Shown here in pieces: positions 1-12,191 of a stretch of 64,000 bases of DNA. The translations under genes and the position numbers were made by a program. The notes beneath the pieces are model-generated. The model saw nothing but the letters and a program-made list of their open reading frames with translations. It did not search any database and was not told where the DNA came from. The DNA is from Smallanthus sonchifolius (taxonomy: Eukaryota; Streptophyta; Magnoliopsida; Asterales; Asteraceae): assembly GCA_023525975.1 (NCBI GenBank), contig CM042032.1:19040001-19104000 (forward strand), written 5' to 3'. Positions within the stretch are counted from its first letter, which is position 1, and the number at the start of each line of letters is the position of its first letter.

Positions 1-637
1 ATCATCTGCAACATCAGGCATCTCCGGCCTTGATGAAAGACAATTTCTTCTCCTTTTCAACCTCAGCCAACGCAACATCTAAATCCAAAATTCAAAACAA
101 CAACAAAAAAATGGCAAATCTAGGTAAACCCATTTTAAGTTTTTGCATATCGCAAGTTCTATATCATTTATGGTTTTTGCATATCGCAAGTTCGATTGTA
201 AGTGCATCCGGATGAATTTCAAGAATGATCTCACCGTACACAAACAAATGGTGAAGAAGAGGCAAATCTAGGTGAACCCATTTTGAGTGACCCAATTAAG
301 TCTTTGTATTTTCAATGCCCACAAGGTGTTCGCTTAAATGTCTCTGAGAACAAAGGTCCTAGCAAATGTGTCAACTCACCTCTAGGATTAGTCTTGAACA
401 AGATTGAATCTTGGAAATACATTAACAAAGATTGTTAATTTGTTTCTTTAATTCTAATTTCTAATGGTTTATTGAACCTCTCTCTTTGAAGGAGAACTTC
501 CTATTCGACGACCTTTCTTCTCCAACATTGAAGGTGAACTTCCGGTTTGACTAGATTTTGAATTCTGTTATGTAGTGTCCAACATGTAGTTTCCCTGAAT
601 CGGTTGGGTTGAGGGGAAGGGGGGTTAGGGTTGTGGT
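1..637. other. Unrecognised left flank
   Basis: No recognisable gene. Positions 229-438 form a stop-free stretch of about 70 codons on the plus strand ending in TAA, without an obvious start; it could be a terminal exon or transposon debris. Two short direct repeats are visible: a 21 bp unit at 139-159 and 173-193, and a ~26 bp imperfect unit at 113-138 and 262-287. The last ~80 bases are G-rich and run into the zinc-finger ORF at 638, so they may be its 5' untranslated region. Confidence 0.4.
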
Positions 638-1165
638 TTGGTGGTGAGGTTTATATTTACCTTGCTAGTGAGTGTTTTTGGGGTTTGTGGTCTGATTTTG
701 GTTTGGTTTCATAGCTCGGGGGTTTTGTCAGGAGCTGTTGTTATGTCTGGGATTCGGGATGACAGGGTGCTTCCTCCATTGGAGGTAGGTGTTTGGCTGT
801 GTCCATTTAAGGGTTTCCATTGCTGCCCGGATGGAACGTCCGGATTCAAGGGATTTCCTCGGTTGGTTGCACATATCAAGCGGCTCCATTTGTCATCGGA
901 CGATCGGAAAGGGACCTTACGGGAAGCGTTCTCCACGGATTATGATTTGTTTGTTTTGGTTGCTGAGGCTTTAAAGGTCTCAGGCCAGTGGTTGTGCGGG
1001 GTTTGTATGTGCCTTCATGATCTCAGTCGGGCATGCCACCATGTGGATGGGATAGCCCGTTTCAAACGGGTTGCGGGAGATGCAGAGGAATTTATAGTGG
1101 GGATTCCTAAGCCGAATGTTGGGAGGGAAGTTGTTCCTTTGGGAGGGGTGGTTGTGGACCCTTGA
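638..1165 (+). pseudogene. N-terminal zinc-finger part of an R2-like reverse transcriptase gene, severed
   Basis: This 175-codon ORF has a hydrophobic start that is probably untranslated; the second Met at 742 (MSGIRDD) is the likelier start. It then shows a C2H2-like finger (WLCPFKGFHCC, then HIKRLH) and a second cysteine/histidine cluster (CGVCMCLH, CHH). N-terminal C2H2 fingers followed by RT and a restriction-like endonuclease are the hallmark of R2-superclade non-LTR elements. The matching RT and C-terminal domains are at 42592-45377 on the same strand, so I infer one gene split by the Sirevirus insertion. The reading frame ends at 1165 exactly where Sirevirus gag sequence begins. Base composition is more G-rich than the neighbouring retrotransposons. 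The link to the distant 3' part is inferred from domain order and strand, not from overlap. It could instead be a domesticated RT-related host gene. Confidence 0.5.
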
Positions 1166-1167
1166 AC

Positions 1168-4080
1168 GCGTTTTTTCCAACTGGAAAGATCGGTTTGATC
1201 AGTCCGTATCTTTTACTGATACAAGTTTATGGATTCCAATTTTGGAGGGTTATACGCATCCGACATATACTTGGATGGGAAAGGATAATGTTCTGAAATC
1301 AGTATCTACGTTAACCACATAAGAAAAAATATTGTTTGATAGAGAAAAGAAGGCAATGGCCAGTATCTCAATGTCTCTTCCTAAAGAAATTTATCACAGC
1401 TTTAAACAATTCAGGACTTCTCAACAATTGTGGGAGGCGTTGCAAAAGAGGTGTGAATGTAGTTTGGATGTTAAGAAAAGCCGAAAAGAATTACAGAAAA
1501 AGCAGTTCTTAGTATTCAAGAACTTTCAAAATGAATCTTTAGATGATCTTGCAACGAGATTCTATCATTTGCTGAGTGAGTTGTCAAGTGCTTCAGTGGT
1601 TTATGAGACTGAAGAGATAAATGATAAGTTTTTGGAGGCATTACCATCTAAATTTGATGTGTATACGGTTTTGATTAAAGAGAATGTAAAGTATAAAACT
1701 ATGTCTCTTGAAGAGGTTCTTGGGAAGATTCATTCACATGATTTGAATATGAAGAAGAAGGAAACTAATATGGAGCACATTCAAGATCCTTTGAATGTAT
1801 TTTGCTAAGTCTTCTAGTAAAACTGGTGCAGGGGTTGCGTTCTTTTCTGGTGATACTCAAGATGTTTCTCATGATCATTGTTCTGGGGTTCCAAGTCATT
1901 CAGGTTTCTCTGCAAATACAAATTCTACGTCATTTGGAACACATTGTTTAAATCAAAGAGTTGTTGATGATTATCTAGCAATGTTTTCTTCCTTTATGGA
2001 TTCTTATGAAAATTTTATTGGAGGAAAGATTCATGATCCAGAGGTTATTGAAGAAGATTTCAGACAGATTGATCCTGTTGATCTAGAAGAGATGAACATT
2101 CAATGGAACATGGCTATACTTATGCCACAAGCAAAGGATTTTTTGAAGAAGACTGGAAGAAAGTATATTGGGTCTAACAGTCGTTCACGCATGGGATTTG
2201 ATAAAACCAAAGTTCGTTGCTATAATTGTCAAGAGTATGGTCATTTTGCCAAAGAATGTGTGAAGCCGAATGTTGAATTTGATTCTCAGAAGAAGCCTAA
2301 TCATTTTCATAACAATCGTAATCAGTCACATGGTTCTTCTAATTCTGGAAATTCTAATTATGCATCTGCATCATCTGCTTTGGTTGCTCAAAATGATGAA
2401 AATTATGACTGGGGTATTCATCTTGAAGATTTGGTTGGTTCGGTATGTCAAGCATTTGTAGCTGAGATTCATTCTACCCAAATCTGAAAAGTCAACTGAT
2501 GATGATAGCTCAAGTGATGGTGAGAGTTTGCCAAGTGCTGAGGAAGAAAGTGATCAAGTACAAAATGGTGCGAATGATATTGCATCTAGTGTATCTGAAG
2601 ATGATATTGTATTAACTCAAAATTCTTCTGAGGGTGTTGATTCTGAAAATATCCCGATTACAAAAGTCTTCATGGCAGATATGTCAGATCCTTTAAAGGT
2701 AAAAGATTCTGTCTGTCAAATGCAAAAAGTAATGGATGATAACACAAATTTAATTTGTGATATGAAATCGATGCATTCAGTTAATCAAAAATTGAAAGAT
2801 AATGATAAATTGTGTATAGATAGAATTGAGTCTTTGAAAAGAGATTTAAACTCTTTGGGATTAAAATATAAGGAACAAGCATATCATCTGGATATGGCTT
2901 ATGCTGAGATTGAGAAGCGAAATGAAATTGTCGCTAAGAAGAACAAAGAAATTTCTGATAAAGAATCTGATGTGATCAAATTACACAGAAAGCTGGAAAA
3001 ATTTGAAAATTCATCTGTAGTATTGGATTATTTTAATGCTAATGCTGATCCTACTAAGAGGATTGCTGGAATTGGATTTGTTCTTCCACCATTCAATGCA
3101 AACTATTTGGTTGAACCAGAGATTATTCATGAAGAGGAAATTGATCCAAAGACAGTGTTGAAGGTGAATCCAGTAACTGGTGAAGATATGATCTATGATT
3201 CTGATTCTGAGGATGAGGTGTTTGATGATAATAAGGTTGAAGGCATTCCAAAGGAAGTGCAAATTGAAGAACCAAAGGTAGTGAAGAATGTTACCCGTGA
3301 TAGATGCATTTTAATAGAACCGGATGAAGTGAAAGTTGTTCAACCTAATCTTTCAAAAATGCTACAATCAAGTGGTTTTGTTGATGTTGGTTATCAGAAG
3401 AAGAATTCATCGACGGTGACTAAACAAGTTTTTGTTCCAAAGAAGCCAGTCAACTGTTCAGAAAAATCTTCTGAAGCTTGTTCATCAGACGGGTCATCAA
3501 ATTCAAGAAAAACTCTTTATATCAGAAATCATCAAGATAGAAGAGTTTGTTTTCACTGTAATGAGGCTGGTCATATTCTGATTCACTGTCCTTATAAGAA
3601 TCAAGGCAAATTAAAGAGTGATCCCTTACAAAAATGAGTGGTGACGATTCTGAAAAGACAAAATGGGGAAAAGCCTACGTCTAGTGTTGTAAAGAATATG
3701 CTTTGTCAATCATTAGCTAAATCTTCGGGATTTAAGCAACATGATAAGCGTATTTCTAAACCAGTTGTTTTTCAAAAGAAGTTTGAGATTCCACATGTTG
3801 GAATTCCAAAAGAGTCTCAACCTGAGGTCAAACTTTCTAGACCACAAAGAAGAAGACGTAACAGAAAACTAAAGAAATTTTTGGAAATACCTGAATCTGA
3901 TAATCATAAATCTAATGTTTTTCCAACAAATCATACTATGTCTTATTTGAGAAAGTCTAATCATAAATCTTATGTTCCAAAGGTTGTTGACAATGTTGAT
4001 TGTGAGTTGCTTGAAGTTGTTTATTTTGATCCATCTAGACGACCCAAGACCACAATGGCTTGGGTTCCAATTTCTAACTA
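1168..4080 (+). pseudogene. gag: Sirevirus A gag (truncated, frameshifted)
   Basis: Gag packages the element RNA in cytoplasmic particles. The reading starts in mid-protein with a NWKDRF stretch and continues past an in-frame TAA at 1320 into the block ending at 1808. A +1 frameshift near 1800 leads to 1795-2487, which holds the first zinc knuckle (CYNCQEYGHFAKEC, CX2CX4HX4C). A second frameshift near 2480 leads to 2528-3637, with an acidic region, a long coiled-coil-like stretch (about residues 60-150 of that block) and a second knuckle (CFHCNEAGHILIHC). An in-frame TGA at 3635 separates the basic tail (3638-4081). The very long gag with two widely spaced knuckles is typical of Sireviruses. 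At least two stops and two frameshifts show it is dead. Confidence 0.8.
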
Positions 4081-5811
4081 ATTTTCTTTGTTTATGTAGG
4101 GACAACCAAGGAGGACTATCAACAATACGTGGTATGTGGATAGTGGTTGTTCTCGACAAATGACATGGAATATTCGTTTGTTGGAAGATGTTATTAATAT
4201 TGATGGTGGTTATGTCGCTTTTGCTTGAAATAAAGGCGGGTACATAACTGGTCAGGGTACTTTAAAGAACGAAAAAGTCAAATTTGAGAAAGTGAACTAT
4301 GTGGAGCAACTTGAACATAATCTTTTAAGTGTATCTCAAGTGTGTAACAAGAAATTTTCATTTCATTTCAATAATTCTGAGTGTTATATCTTGAAACCGG
4401 GCTTTGTTATTCCTGACGAATGGATTCTAATGAAGGCTCCAAGGAGAAATGACACATATGTCTTAGACATGAGTGTTGTTACTACAACGGATTCAATTCC
4501 TACTTGTCTAGTCTCCAAGGCATCTGAGTCGGATTCTATTCTGTGGCACAGGAAACTTGCTCACATCAATTATCGGAAAATGAATTATCTTGTGAAGAAT
4601 GATCTGGTTTTTGGTGTTTCAAAAATGAAATTTTCAGTTCCCGATGACTGTATTCCTTGCAAGAAGGGGAAACAACACAAGAAGTCCCACAAAAATAAGA
4701 TAAAGAATTCTATTGTAACTCCTTTGGAGCTACTGCATATGGATTTGTTTGGACTGATTAGTATCAGGAGCATCGGTGGTAAATCTTACTGTCTGGTGGT
4801 AACAAATGATTTCTCTAGATTTTCATGGGTTAAGTTCCTTGCTTCTAAAGCCGAAACCACAGAGTTGGTACAATTCTTAATCCTGGGTTTAGAGAATTTG
4901 TTCAAAGAGAAAGTCAAAAGAATTAGGAGTGACAATGGTAGTGAATTTAAGAATAGTAAAATGGGGTTATTCTGTCTTCAAAAGGGAATTCATCATGAAT
5001 TCAGTGCGCCATATGTACCGCAACAAAATGGTGTTGTTGAACGAAAGAACAGGACTTTAGTTGAAACTGCACGTACGATGCTTGCTGATTCTAAGCATCC
5101 AGTAACTTTTGGGCTGAGGCTGTGAATACTGCGTGTCATGTTTTGAACCGAGTTTTGAACGTTAAGCGACAAAACAAGACGTGCTAAGAGTTGCTTAATA
5201 ATCGTAAGCCGAATCTAGAATATTTACTACCTTTTGGTAATCCATGCACCCTTTTGAAAGTTCGTGATGTCCCAACCAAGTTTAGTGCTAAGGCAATTGA
5301 AGGGATCTTTTTGGGGTATGTTGCTAATTCTACTACCAGTAGGGTTTATAATAAAGAGACTCGCCAGGTTGAAGAATGGTTTCATATTGACTGTTCTAAT
5401 CGGTCGTTACCTCAAATGGCGATAGGACCAGACTGGGCTTTTGATTATGAGAATTTATTCAAGTCTTTTCATTTACCTTCTAATATTTCTCCTGCGGAAG
5501 CTGCTGTTTTATATGAATCATGTCAAGATGCACAGAATAGTGTTTTTCTACCAACTGCGGTTCCACATCCATCTGTTCCTTCTACATCTGCTCCAGATCC
5601 TAATGCTGCTTCTTGTTCGGGAACACAAGAGTCTGATAGTGAAGATAAAAATGTTATTTTCCAAGATTCTTCTGCTGATCCGTTGATAGTTGATGAACCT
5701 TTTAATTTGTCACAGGACCAGGGGGAGATTCCTACAAATCTGGACTCGGGGATACCAGTTAATCAACATCTGTTTTATCAATCTGATACAACTCAAGTTG
5801 ATGTGTTGTAA
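4081..5811 (+). pseudogene. pol: Sirevirus A protease and integrase region (broken)
   Basis: The aspartic protease motif is at about 4132-4165 (WYVDSGCSRQMTW; family members usually have SRHMTG). A TGA at 4227 lies between protease and the GAG-pre-integrase block. The integrase zinc-binding HHCC motif follows (WHRKLAHI ... CIPCKKGKQH, about 4540-4680). The catalytic triad is visible as MDLFG, SDNGSEF and VVERKN in the 277-codon frame 4292-5125. A frameshift at ~5105 and a TAG at 5184 precede the next block (5191-5811), which is the integrase C-terminus and the proline/serine-rich linker. The element inserts cDNA into the genome with this enzyme, but this copy cannot encode it in one piece. 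Confidence 0.8.
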
Positions 5812-6041
5812 GTTCCTGAGGTTGCATCAATCAAGGAACTCAAAGCTCATCCGATTTCAAATATCATTGGGGATTTGCGTGATGGAGTGCAAACACGTTC
5901 TACTCTTGACAACACTTGCTTGTATACAAGTTTTAAAGAGACTGGTGTGTTTTTTATGTATGCTCACATTCCTGTTTTATTTCTCAGGTCGAACCAAAGA
6001 ATGTCGAAATGACGTTAAGTGATAACAATTAGATAGAGGCC

Positions 6042-7517
6042 ATGCAGGAAGAACTTGCTCAGTTTGATAAACTTAAAGTTTGGAATCTTGTAGATCTTCC
6101 AAAGGGTGTGTATCCAATTGGTACGAAGTGGGTGTTTAAATGCAAGAAAGACGATCGCGGTGTTGTGGTGAGAAATAAGGCAATATTAGTTGTACAAGGT
6201 TTCAATCAACAAGAGGGAATTGATTACACTGAGGTTTATGCGCCTGTTGCTAGGCTTGAAGCTATAAGGTAGTTTCTTGATTTTGCTTCTTACAAAAGTT
6301 TTAAGGTGTTTCAACTGGATGTAAAAAGTGCTTTCTTATATGGTAAAGTCGTGGAGGAAGTTTATGTGTGTCAGCCGTCGGGGTTTGAAGATCCAATTAA
6401 TCCGTCCAAAGCTTTCATGCTTGATAAAGCTCTATATGGTCTTCATCAAGCTTCTCGAGCGTGGTATGAAACATTTTCTACACGAATTTTGGAGAATGAT
6501 TTTGTTCGTGGACATATTCACTCGACGTTATTCATTAAGAAAGCAGGGGGAGATTACCAACTGGTACAGATATATGTAGATGATATTATTTTTGGCTCTA
6601 CAAATGAAGGATTATGCAAAGAGTTTGGGAGTATTATGAAATCAAAGTTTGAGATGTCAGCTATGGGAGAGTTATCATTTTTCCTAGGTCTTCAAGTTAA
6701 TCAGAAGGAAGATGGTTTCTGTATTCATCAGTCCAAGTATGTAAAGGACATCTTGAGCCGATTCAAGATGGAGGACTGTAACCCATATGATACTCTGATT
6801 CCGGTCAATCATAAATTGAATTCTGACCCGGATGGGAAAGAAGTTGATTGCCAACTCTACCTTACAATGATTGGATCTCTCATGTACTTGACCGCTTCAA
6901 GGCTAGATATAATGTTCGCTGTGTGTATTTGTTCCAGGTTTCAAGCAAAACCAAAAGAGTCTCATTTGATTGCAGTAAAAAGAATCTTTCGTTATCTTAA
7001 AGGAAAACAAAGATTGGGACTATGGTTTCCTCATGGTTCTAACTTTGAATTCAATGCTTACACTGATTCTGATTTTGGTGGTTGTTGTTTGGACAGGAAA
7101 TCTACTACAGGTGGTTATCAGTTCTTGGGAAATCGCCTAGTTTCCTGGCACTGCAAAAAGCAAACTACAGTCTCCATTTCAACATGCGAAGCAGAATACA
7201 TTGCTGCTGCAAGTTGTTGTTCACAGACCTTGTGGATCCAACAGCAATTAAGAGACTACGGTTTGAATTTTACGGGAACCCCCATGTTTATTGATAATAA
7301 TGCTACAATGTTTATCACAAATAATCCTGTTAAGCACAGTAAAACAAAGCACATTGAAATTAGATATCATTTTATTCGTGATTGTGTAGATAAGAAGTTG
7401 ATTGAGCTGGTAAAGGTACATACATATGATAATTTTGCTGATCTTTTTACCAAGGAAATTGATCGTACCAGGTTTGAATTTCTGATCAAAATGATAGGTA
7501 TGATCAATCCCGAATAA
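6042..7517 (+). pseudogene. pol: Sirevirus A reverse transcriptase and RNase H
   Basis: Copia-type RT starts at about 6042 (family motif near GTKWVFKCK) and reads through an in-frame TAG at 6270 into the 403-codon frame 6306-7517. The catalytic YVDDIIFGS box is intact at about 6571-6597. RNase H follows, with TDSDFGG, STCEAEY and the terminal KTKHIEIRYHFIRD and ADLFTK blocks, and stops at 7515. A further TAG lies just upstream at 6031. From 6891 the sequence is repeated at 26453-27079 with ~5% differences, marking the left edge of the tandem duplication. Confidence 0.85.
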
Positions 7518-8983
7518 AAGTTTTTCAAAAACAAATTTTCATGGGAGTTTTTGTTTTAAATTTCTTTTATTGCTTTATTACATTTCTGCATTTTAAATTT
7601 TGGTCAAAAATTGTTATTTATAAAAATTCAAAACAAAATGAAAAATATAAAATTGACATCATTTGAAGTTATAGAAGAAATGATAGTACATCAGTGAATA
7701 ATTCATTACACATGACATTAGTAGACCTTTGATATATGAAAGCTTAAAGTAATTTGATTTGATCTAAATTTTAAAGTCTGCATAAATGAGAAATGATGGT
7801 GTTTTGAATGCTCTAATCTAGATAATATGTTTTAATTTGAATATGAGTATGAAGCTTGAATTGTATATAGACTAAAGGCGTTTTTGAACCAATAGTAGTG
7901 TGAAAATTAAATATGATATGATTACATCTGTGATTTGAATGCATTATATGTCTGGTGTGTGTGTAAAAGATCATTATCAGATATATAATATATGGTTTTA
8001 AGAATTTCATGAGACCAATAACGAATTATGTCTTTAGCACAATCTCTTTCAGTTCACTTCACTGCCCATGCCCCGAAAAACATGCAAGGTGGTGATGAAC
8101 TAAGATATGTTTCTGACACCATCTGTTAAAACATATATTCACCCTTGGATCAGTTAGATACATCATCTATTCTGATTTCATTAAAATTTATCCAGATAAT
8201 AGTTGGATCCTCCTACCTGAATCTTTTGATTCTCAATATAAAGCAAATTCATTAGAATCTCTCGATTCTGAATCATTCTGATTCTTATATCCTTTGGGAT
8301 TTGCTATTCTATACTTGTGCTAACAGAGATAATTTCATCTTGGAGATTGATCTAATCTTTCAATAAACTGTGTATGTCTTGAAGATAATGCAAATTTAAT
8401 TTCTGTTGGCATATATGTGGGGTACACGTTGTTTTTCATCTAAATGGTTCTAACTCACATGAATTTGGAAGAAAAATGCTTATAGTTTCAAATCATATAA
8501 TAAGGACAATTTAAAACTTCATGCTTTGTATTGCAAATTCGGAATAAAAAATTGAGCATTTCATAATCTGATCTTGTTTACTTTGAAATTTATCGTGTAT
8601 CATTTCATGTATTATTCAAATAGATTGCAAAAGTTTAATAAAGTTGAAAAAGTATGAGTTACGTAAGTATGAGTTTGATTGGTTCATATCATAGGTTACC
8701 CTTAGTTGATTATAAATTGTGTGATGAATTTCTCATATACTGATATGATCTTCTTGCTCATGATGTTCATCCAAAAATATATATTTTAGTTTGCTCATAT
8801 AAAAACTAAAAATATGTGATTCCGTTTGTATATATAAAATCCAAAAATATTTTGTTTCTGTCATCCATGAAAATTTTATTTTTAAAATGTTTCAGGATTG
8901 GATCGGATACTTGCTACAGATGGAAGTTCACAAGGATGGATCGTATTGAAAGTGAAGAATGTTGGTCAAAGGAAAAGGTTTGG

Positions 8984-9132
8984 AGCGAACTTAATAAGTT
9001 CGCCTGAATCTTGTTAAGCGAACTTAACAAGTTCGCCTAATAGAGCGAACTTAATGATGATTTAGTATTGTGTTAAGGCGAACTTATTCATTTATCCTAT
9101 ACACTGTTTGAGCGAACTTATCAGAGCGAACT
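8984..9132. repeat. Palindrome cluster a (GCGAACTT..AAGTTCGC), copy 1
   Basis: Seven or so half-sites of GCGAACTT occur here; the first two pair as inverted repeats with AAGTTCGCC, giving 8-9 bp arms around 2-4 bases. The same motif is in the U3 part of the LTR (25824-25910). Sireviruses are known for palindromic motifs in non-coding regions; I infer a protein-binding or structural role. Confidence 0.75.
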
Positions 9133-9481
9133 TCCGAAATTTTTAGCGAATGTGTGATTCAGATCTAGGGTTTCTGATTAGAATTTTGTGTGGTTGTTTC
9201 TTGATCGGTTTTCGATTGCGAGTAATTCTAGGGTAATCCCAACGAATTTTATCCGATAACTCTTCTGGATTTTGAAATTTTTACTCTGTGTTCATTCGGT
9301 TTTGAAAGTTTCACGATTTCTGATATTTGAACAAAGTTTATGGATTAATACTAGAAATTGATGAGTTAAACCGTGTCGTACGTCTTAATCGATGATAGTC
9401 TTAAGTTTGATTTGAGAATTTATACATGCTTTAGACATGTTTGTGATTCTGTTTGGAATTTGTATCGACAGACAGGTTCAG

Positions 9482-9563
9482 GCGAACTTGTTCAATCGAA
9501 CTTGTTTAGGTGAACTTATTATGTTCGCTTCTTGAAACACTAAGCGAACTTAGTAAGTACGCC
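9482..9563. repeat. Palindrome cluster b, copy 1
   Basis: Four to five further GCGAACTT/AAGTTCGC half-sites, partly decayed (for example AGTACGCC), lie 130 bp upstream of the extra ORF start. Confidence 0.65.
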
Positions 9564-9662
9564 TAAGGGAACAAGAGTGTTTTGGACTTGTGAATTTTTT
9601 TTGTTGAAATTTTTTTTTTTGTTGAAATTTTTTAAAAAAAAAAATTCTTTTTGTTTGTTTTG

Positions 9663-9696
9663 TTTACTAATGTGTTTTTGTCCTCTACATTTACAG
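9663..9696 (+). promoter_or_regulatory. 3' splice site directly before the Sirevirus extra ORF, copy 1
   Basis: A plant-type branch point (TTTACTAAT, 9663-9671) is followed by a pyrimidine-rich stretch and TTTACAG with AG at 9695-9696. ATG starts at the next base. The same string is at 29198-29231 in copy 2. I infer that the ORF is translated from a spliced subgenomic RNA. Confidence 0.6.
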
Positions 9697-12191
9697 ATGG
9701 CTCGTCGTGTTGAGTACAAACATAATCAAGTGGCGTTATTAGATCCGAATATGTCTGAAGCTGTTAATTTTCAAGGAATTATCAACTTTCTAAATCGTTC
9801 AAGATTTCAAGTGGTTTATCTTCTAATCCATATATAAGTTTACCGTATATTCAACAATTTTGGGATACCGTCCATCAAGATACGGATGTTGAACCTCACA
9901 TACTTCGAGCTACAGTTAATAATACGGAGGTTGCTATTTCAGTAGAAACTATTCGTGCTGTATTGGGATTAGGAGGTGCTGTGGACGATCCTATGTCATA
10001 TCCTGGAACACTAATAATGAGGTGTTTTCAGCGGATGGGTTACAGAGGAAGACCGAATGATACACAAGCAAGAAAAGGAGGTTTAGTTGGCGAATGGAGA
10101 TATTTTATGCACGTCATCATACAATGTCTGTCTCCAAGGAAGGCTGGTACTGATGGGTTGAAGAGTGCACTACAGGCTGCTATGGTTGCTTTGACACTCA
10201 ACAAACGGTTTAACTTTGCTTTTATACTTCTACCGTGAGTTGGTCATGCAAATAAATCCTCTAGGAGGACAAGGGTTCTTTATGTATCCTAGGTTCGTGC
10301 AAATGATTTTGAATCATTTAATTCTAGATTTACCTCAGCAATCAATCCGTTTAACTTTGACTCCTATGTCAAAAAGGATCTTTACTGATTGTACAAAGGT
10401 GAAACAACAAAATGCTGCTCTTATTCCTGTTCATACTCCTTTGTTTGGTCACATAATCAATCCTCATTATGTTGAGCCACCTAATGATAATTGGTTTCAT
10501 CCTGAGGAGTTAGTACAAGGGCAAGTCCAGAATCAAGTTCCAATTCCACAACCAGTTCCAGTCCAACAAGTTCAAGCTCAACAACAACAAGTTCCTGCTC
10601 AACAACAACCATAACAACAACAAGTTCCTATTCCACAAGAATAGGTTCAAAATCCTGTTAATGAACCAGTTCAAGAAGAGATTGCTCAAGATAATTATCA
10701 AGAGTTGGGTATGAATATGGATGATTTTGATCATGAAGCTGTGAACTCACCTATTCATGAAGCTGAAGGCAATGTTGAAGATACGGGTTCTGGTGATACT
10801 ATATTACCTGATTCTAAAGCTACCGATATTGATTCGTCTAGAGATTTTAGCTCAGATCATTATGCAAGGTTGGCTACGTTACCATTGGCTAATGTGGGAA
10901 AACGTATTAAATCTACAGCCAAAAAATCGAGATGTAAGACTGTTTGGAATCCTCCTTTTGGATCAGTTCTTGGCAAAAGAACTTTAGTAGATGAAAGTTC
11001 TGACTAGGATAGTGATGCTATTCCGGTTCCTAAAGCTCAAAAGCTTATGTCTGCTTCTATTGTTGCTGCTCATTCATCTCAGGGTGTAGAGGATGCAAAT
11101 TTTGTTGCTTCCTTACTGATTATACCTCCTACTTCTAAACATACATCTCCAGTGCTTTCGCCACATGTTCCACACACATCTGAACCTAGTCCTTCAAAGC
11201 CATCTGATTCTGAAAGAATTACATTCCTTGAATCACAGGTGCTAGCTTTACAGACTCAGGTAGATACTCTTGTGTCTACTGATTCTCAAAGACAGTTGGT
11301 TCTTCAAGCTCAAGCTACACAGATTGCTGACATGCAGTTATTAGTGTCTAAACTTGTTGAGCGTCTTGACGCTCAGGGGGAGTTAAGGTTACATGATACA
11401 TGTCATGCTGAATCAATTCAACGAAAAGATAATGATGACAATGATCCTAGTGGTAATGTTGAGGGTGATCGTCAATACGCTGACGTGAATCCAATATCCA
11501 GAGCTCCAGGGGAGTCGACATCACATACTATTGAAGGAACCAAGCATGATTCTGGAGTGAATGAAGAAATATTGCTATTGGAATTCTTTCAAGATTCTGA
11601 AGAAGAAGAAGCTGAGAAATTAGAATGTCTGGATGATATAGACGAGTTATTTAATGACGATGAAGAAGATGTGTTGGATAATGATGTTGAAGAAGGAGAG
11701 ATTGTAGAGATTGAAATAGAAAAGAGTAAATCTAAGGTTACATATGAAGGATGTGATGGTCTGAATGTTCCGTATAACTTCATCCAAGATGATGTTATTC
11801 CTGAGTTTTCTTATGATGGAGTAATAGATTCTATGGACTCTGTTGAAGACATCACTACACCTGATGATAGTGCTCAATCCAAGAAAGATTCTGATGTTGA
11901 TACTACTCATGCTGTGTCTCCTAAGCCGAATGAAGAACCTGTGATGTATAGAAATACAGGTATGACTAGAGTACAGTGGAGAGAGGTAGTTAACAGTTGG
12001 ATGAAGGTGCAACCAAAGTCACCTATACAACCTGCTCAGAAAGAAAGATATGTGAATAAAGAGAGGTGTATTGGAAAGATCATAAGTTGGTTTTATGATG
12101 ATGAAACTAAGTTGTTTGCTCTTAAAAGATCTGATGGTGTTCAATACTTAAAGCTTAGGATAAAGTATTTCAATACCTTGCCAAGGTGTGA
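9697..12191 (+). pseudogene. Sirevirus extra ORF behind pol (env-position), copy 1, 5' part
   Basis: A long ORF of roughly 900 codons in its undamaged form, starting MARRVEYKHN at 9697. Visible parts are an N-terminal folded-looking region (to ~10400), a Gln/Pro-rich low-complexity stretch (10530-10640), an acidic segment, a coiled coil (about 11210-11370, heptads around ITFLESQVLALQ), a Glu/Asp-rich run (11590-11710), and a basic C-terminus that continues at 25156. I see no signal peptide or transmembrane helix, so the usual name envelope-like is positional only. Function is unknown. Frameshifts near 9810 and 10225, and stops at 10612 (also in copy 2), ~10642 and ~11005, kill it. Gypsy-1 interrupts it after 12191. 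Confidence 0.75.
12187..12191. repeat. Target site duplication of Gypsy-1, left
   Basis: TGTGA here is repeated at 25151-25155, on the far side of the element. The uninterrupted target is visible in copy 2 near 41613, which confirms the 5 bp duplication. Confidence 0.95.

Larger units (their letters stand above)
7518..9696 (+). other. Sirevirus A pol-to-extra-ORF spacer, copy 1
   Basis: No coding potential. It is AT-rich and about 94% alike by eye to 27080-29231. Its right part has two clusters of the palindrome GCGAACTT-NN-AAGTTCGC (8984-9132 and 9482-9563). It ends in a T-rich tract, a TTTACTAAT branch point and TTTACAG just before the extra ORF. The length (2.2 kb) is unusual for Copia elements outside the Sireviruses. 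Confidence 0.7.

Noticed and set aside
7813..9007. Small ORFs in the Sirevirus spacer
   Set aside because: Not kept in copy 2 at equal length and without coding bias.
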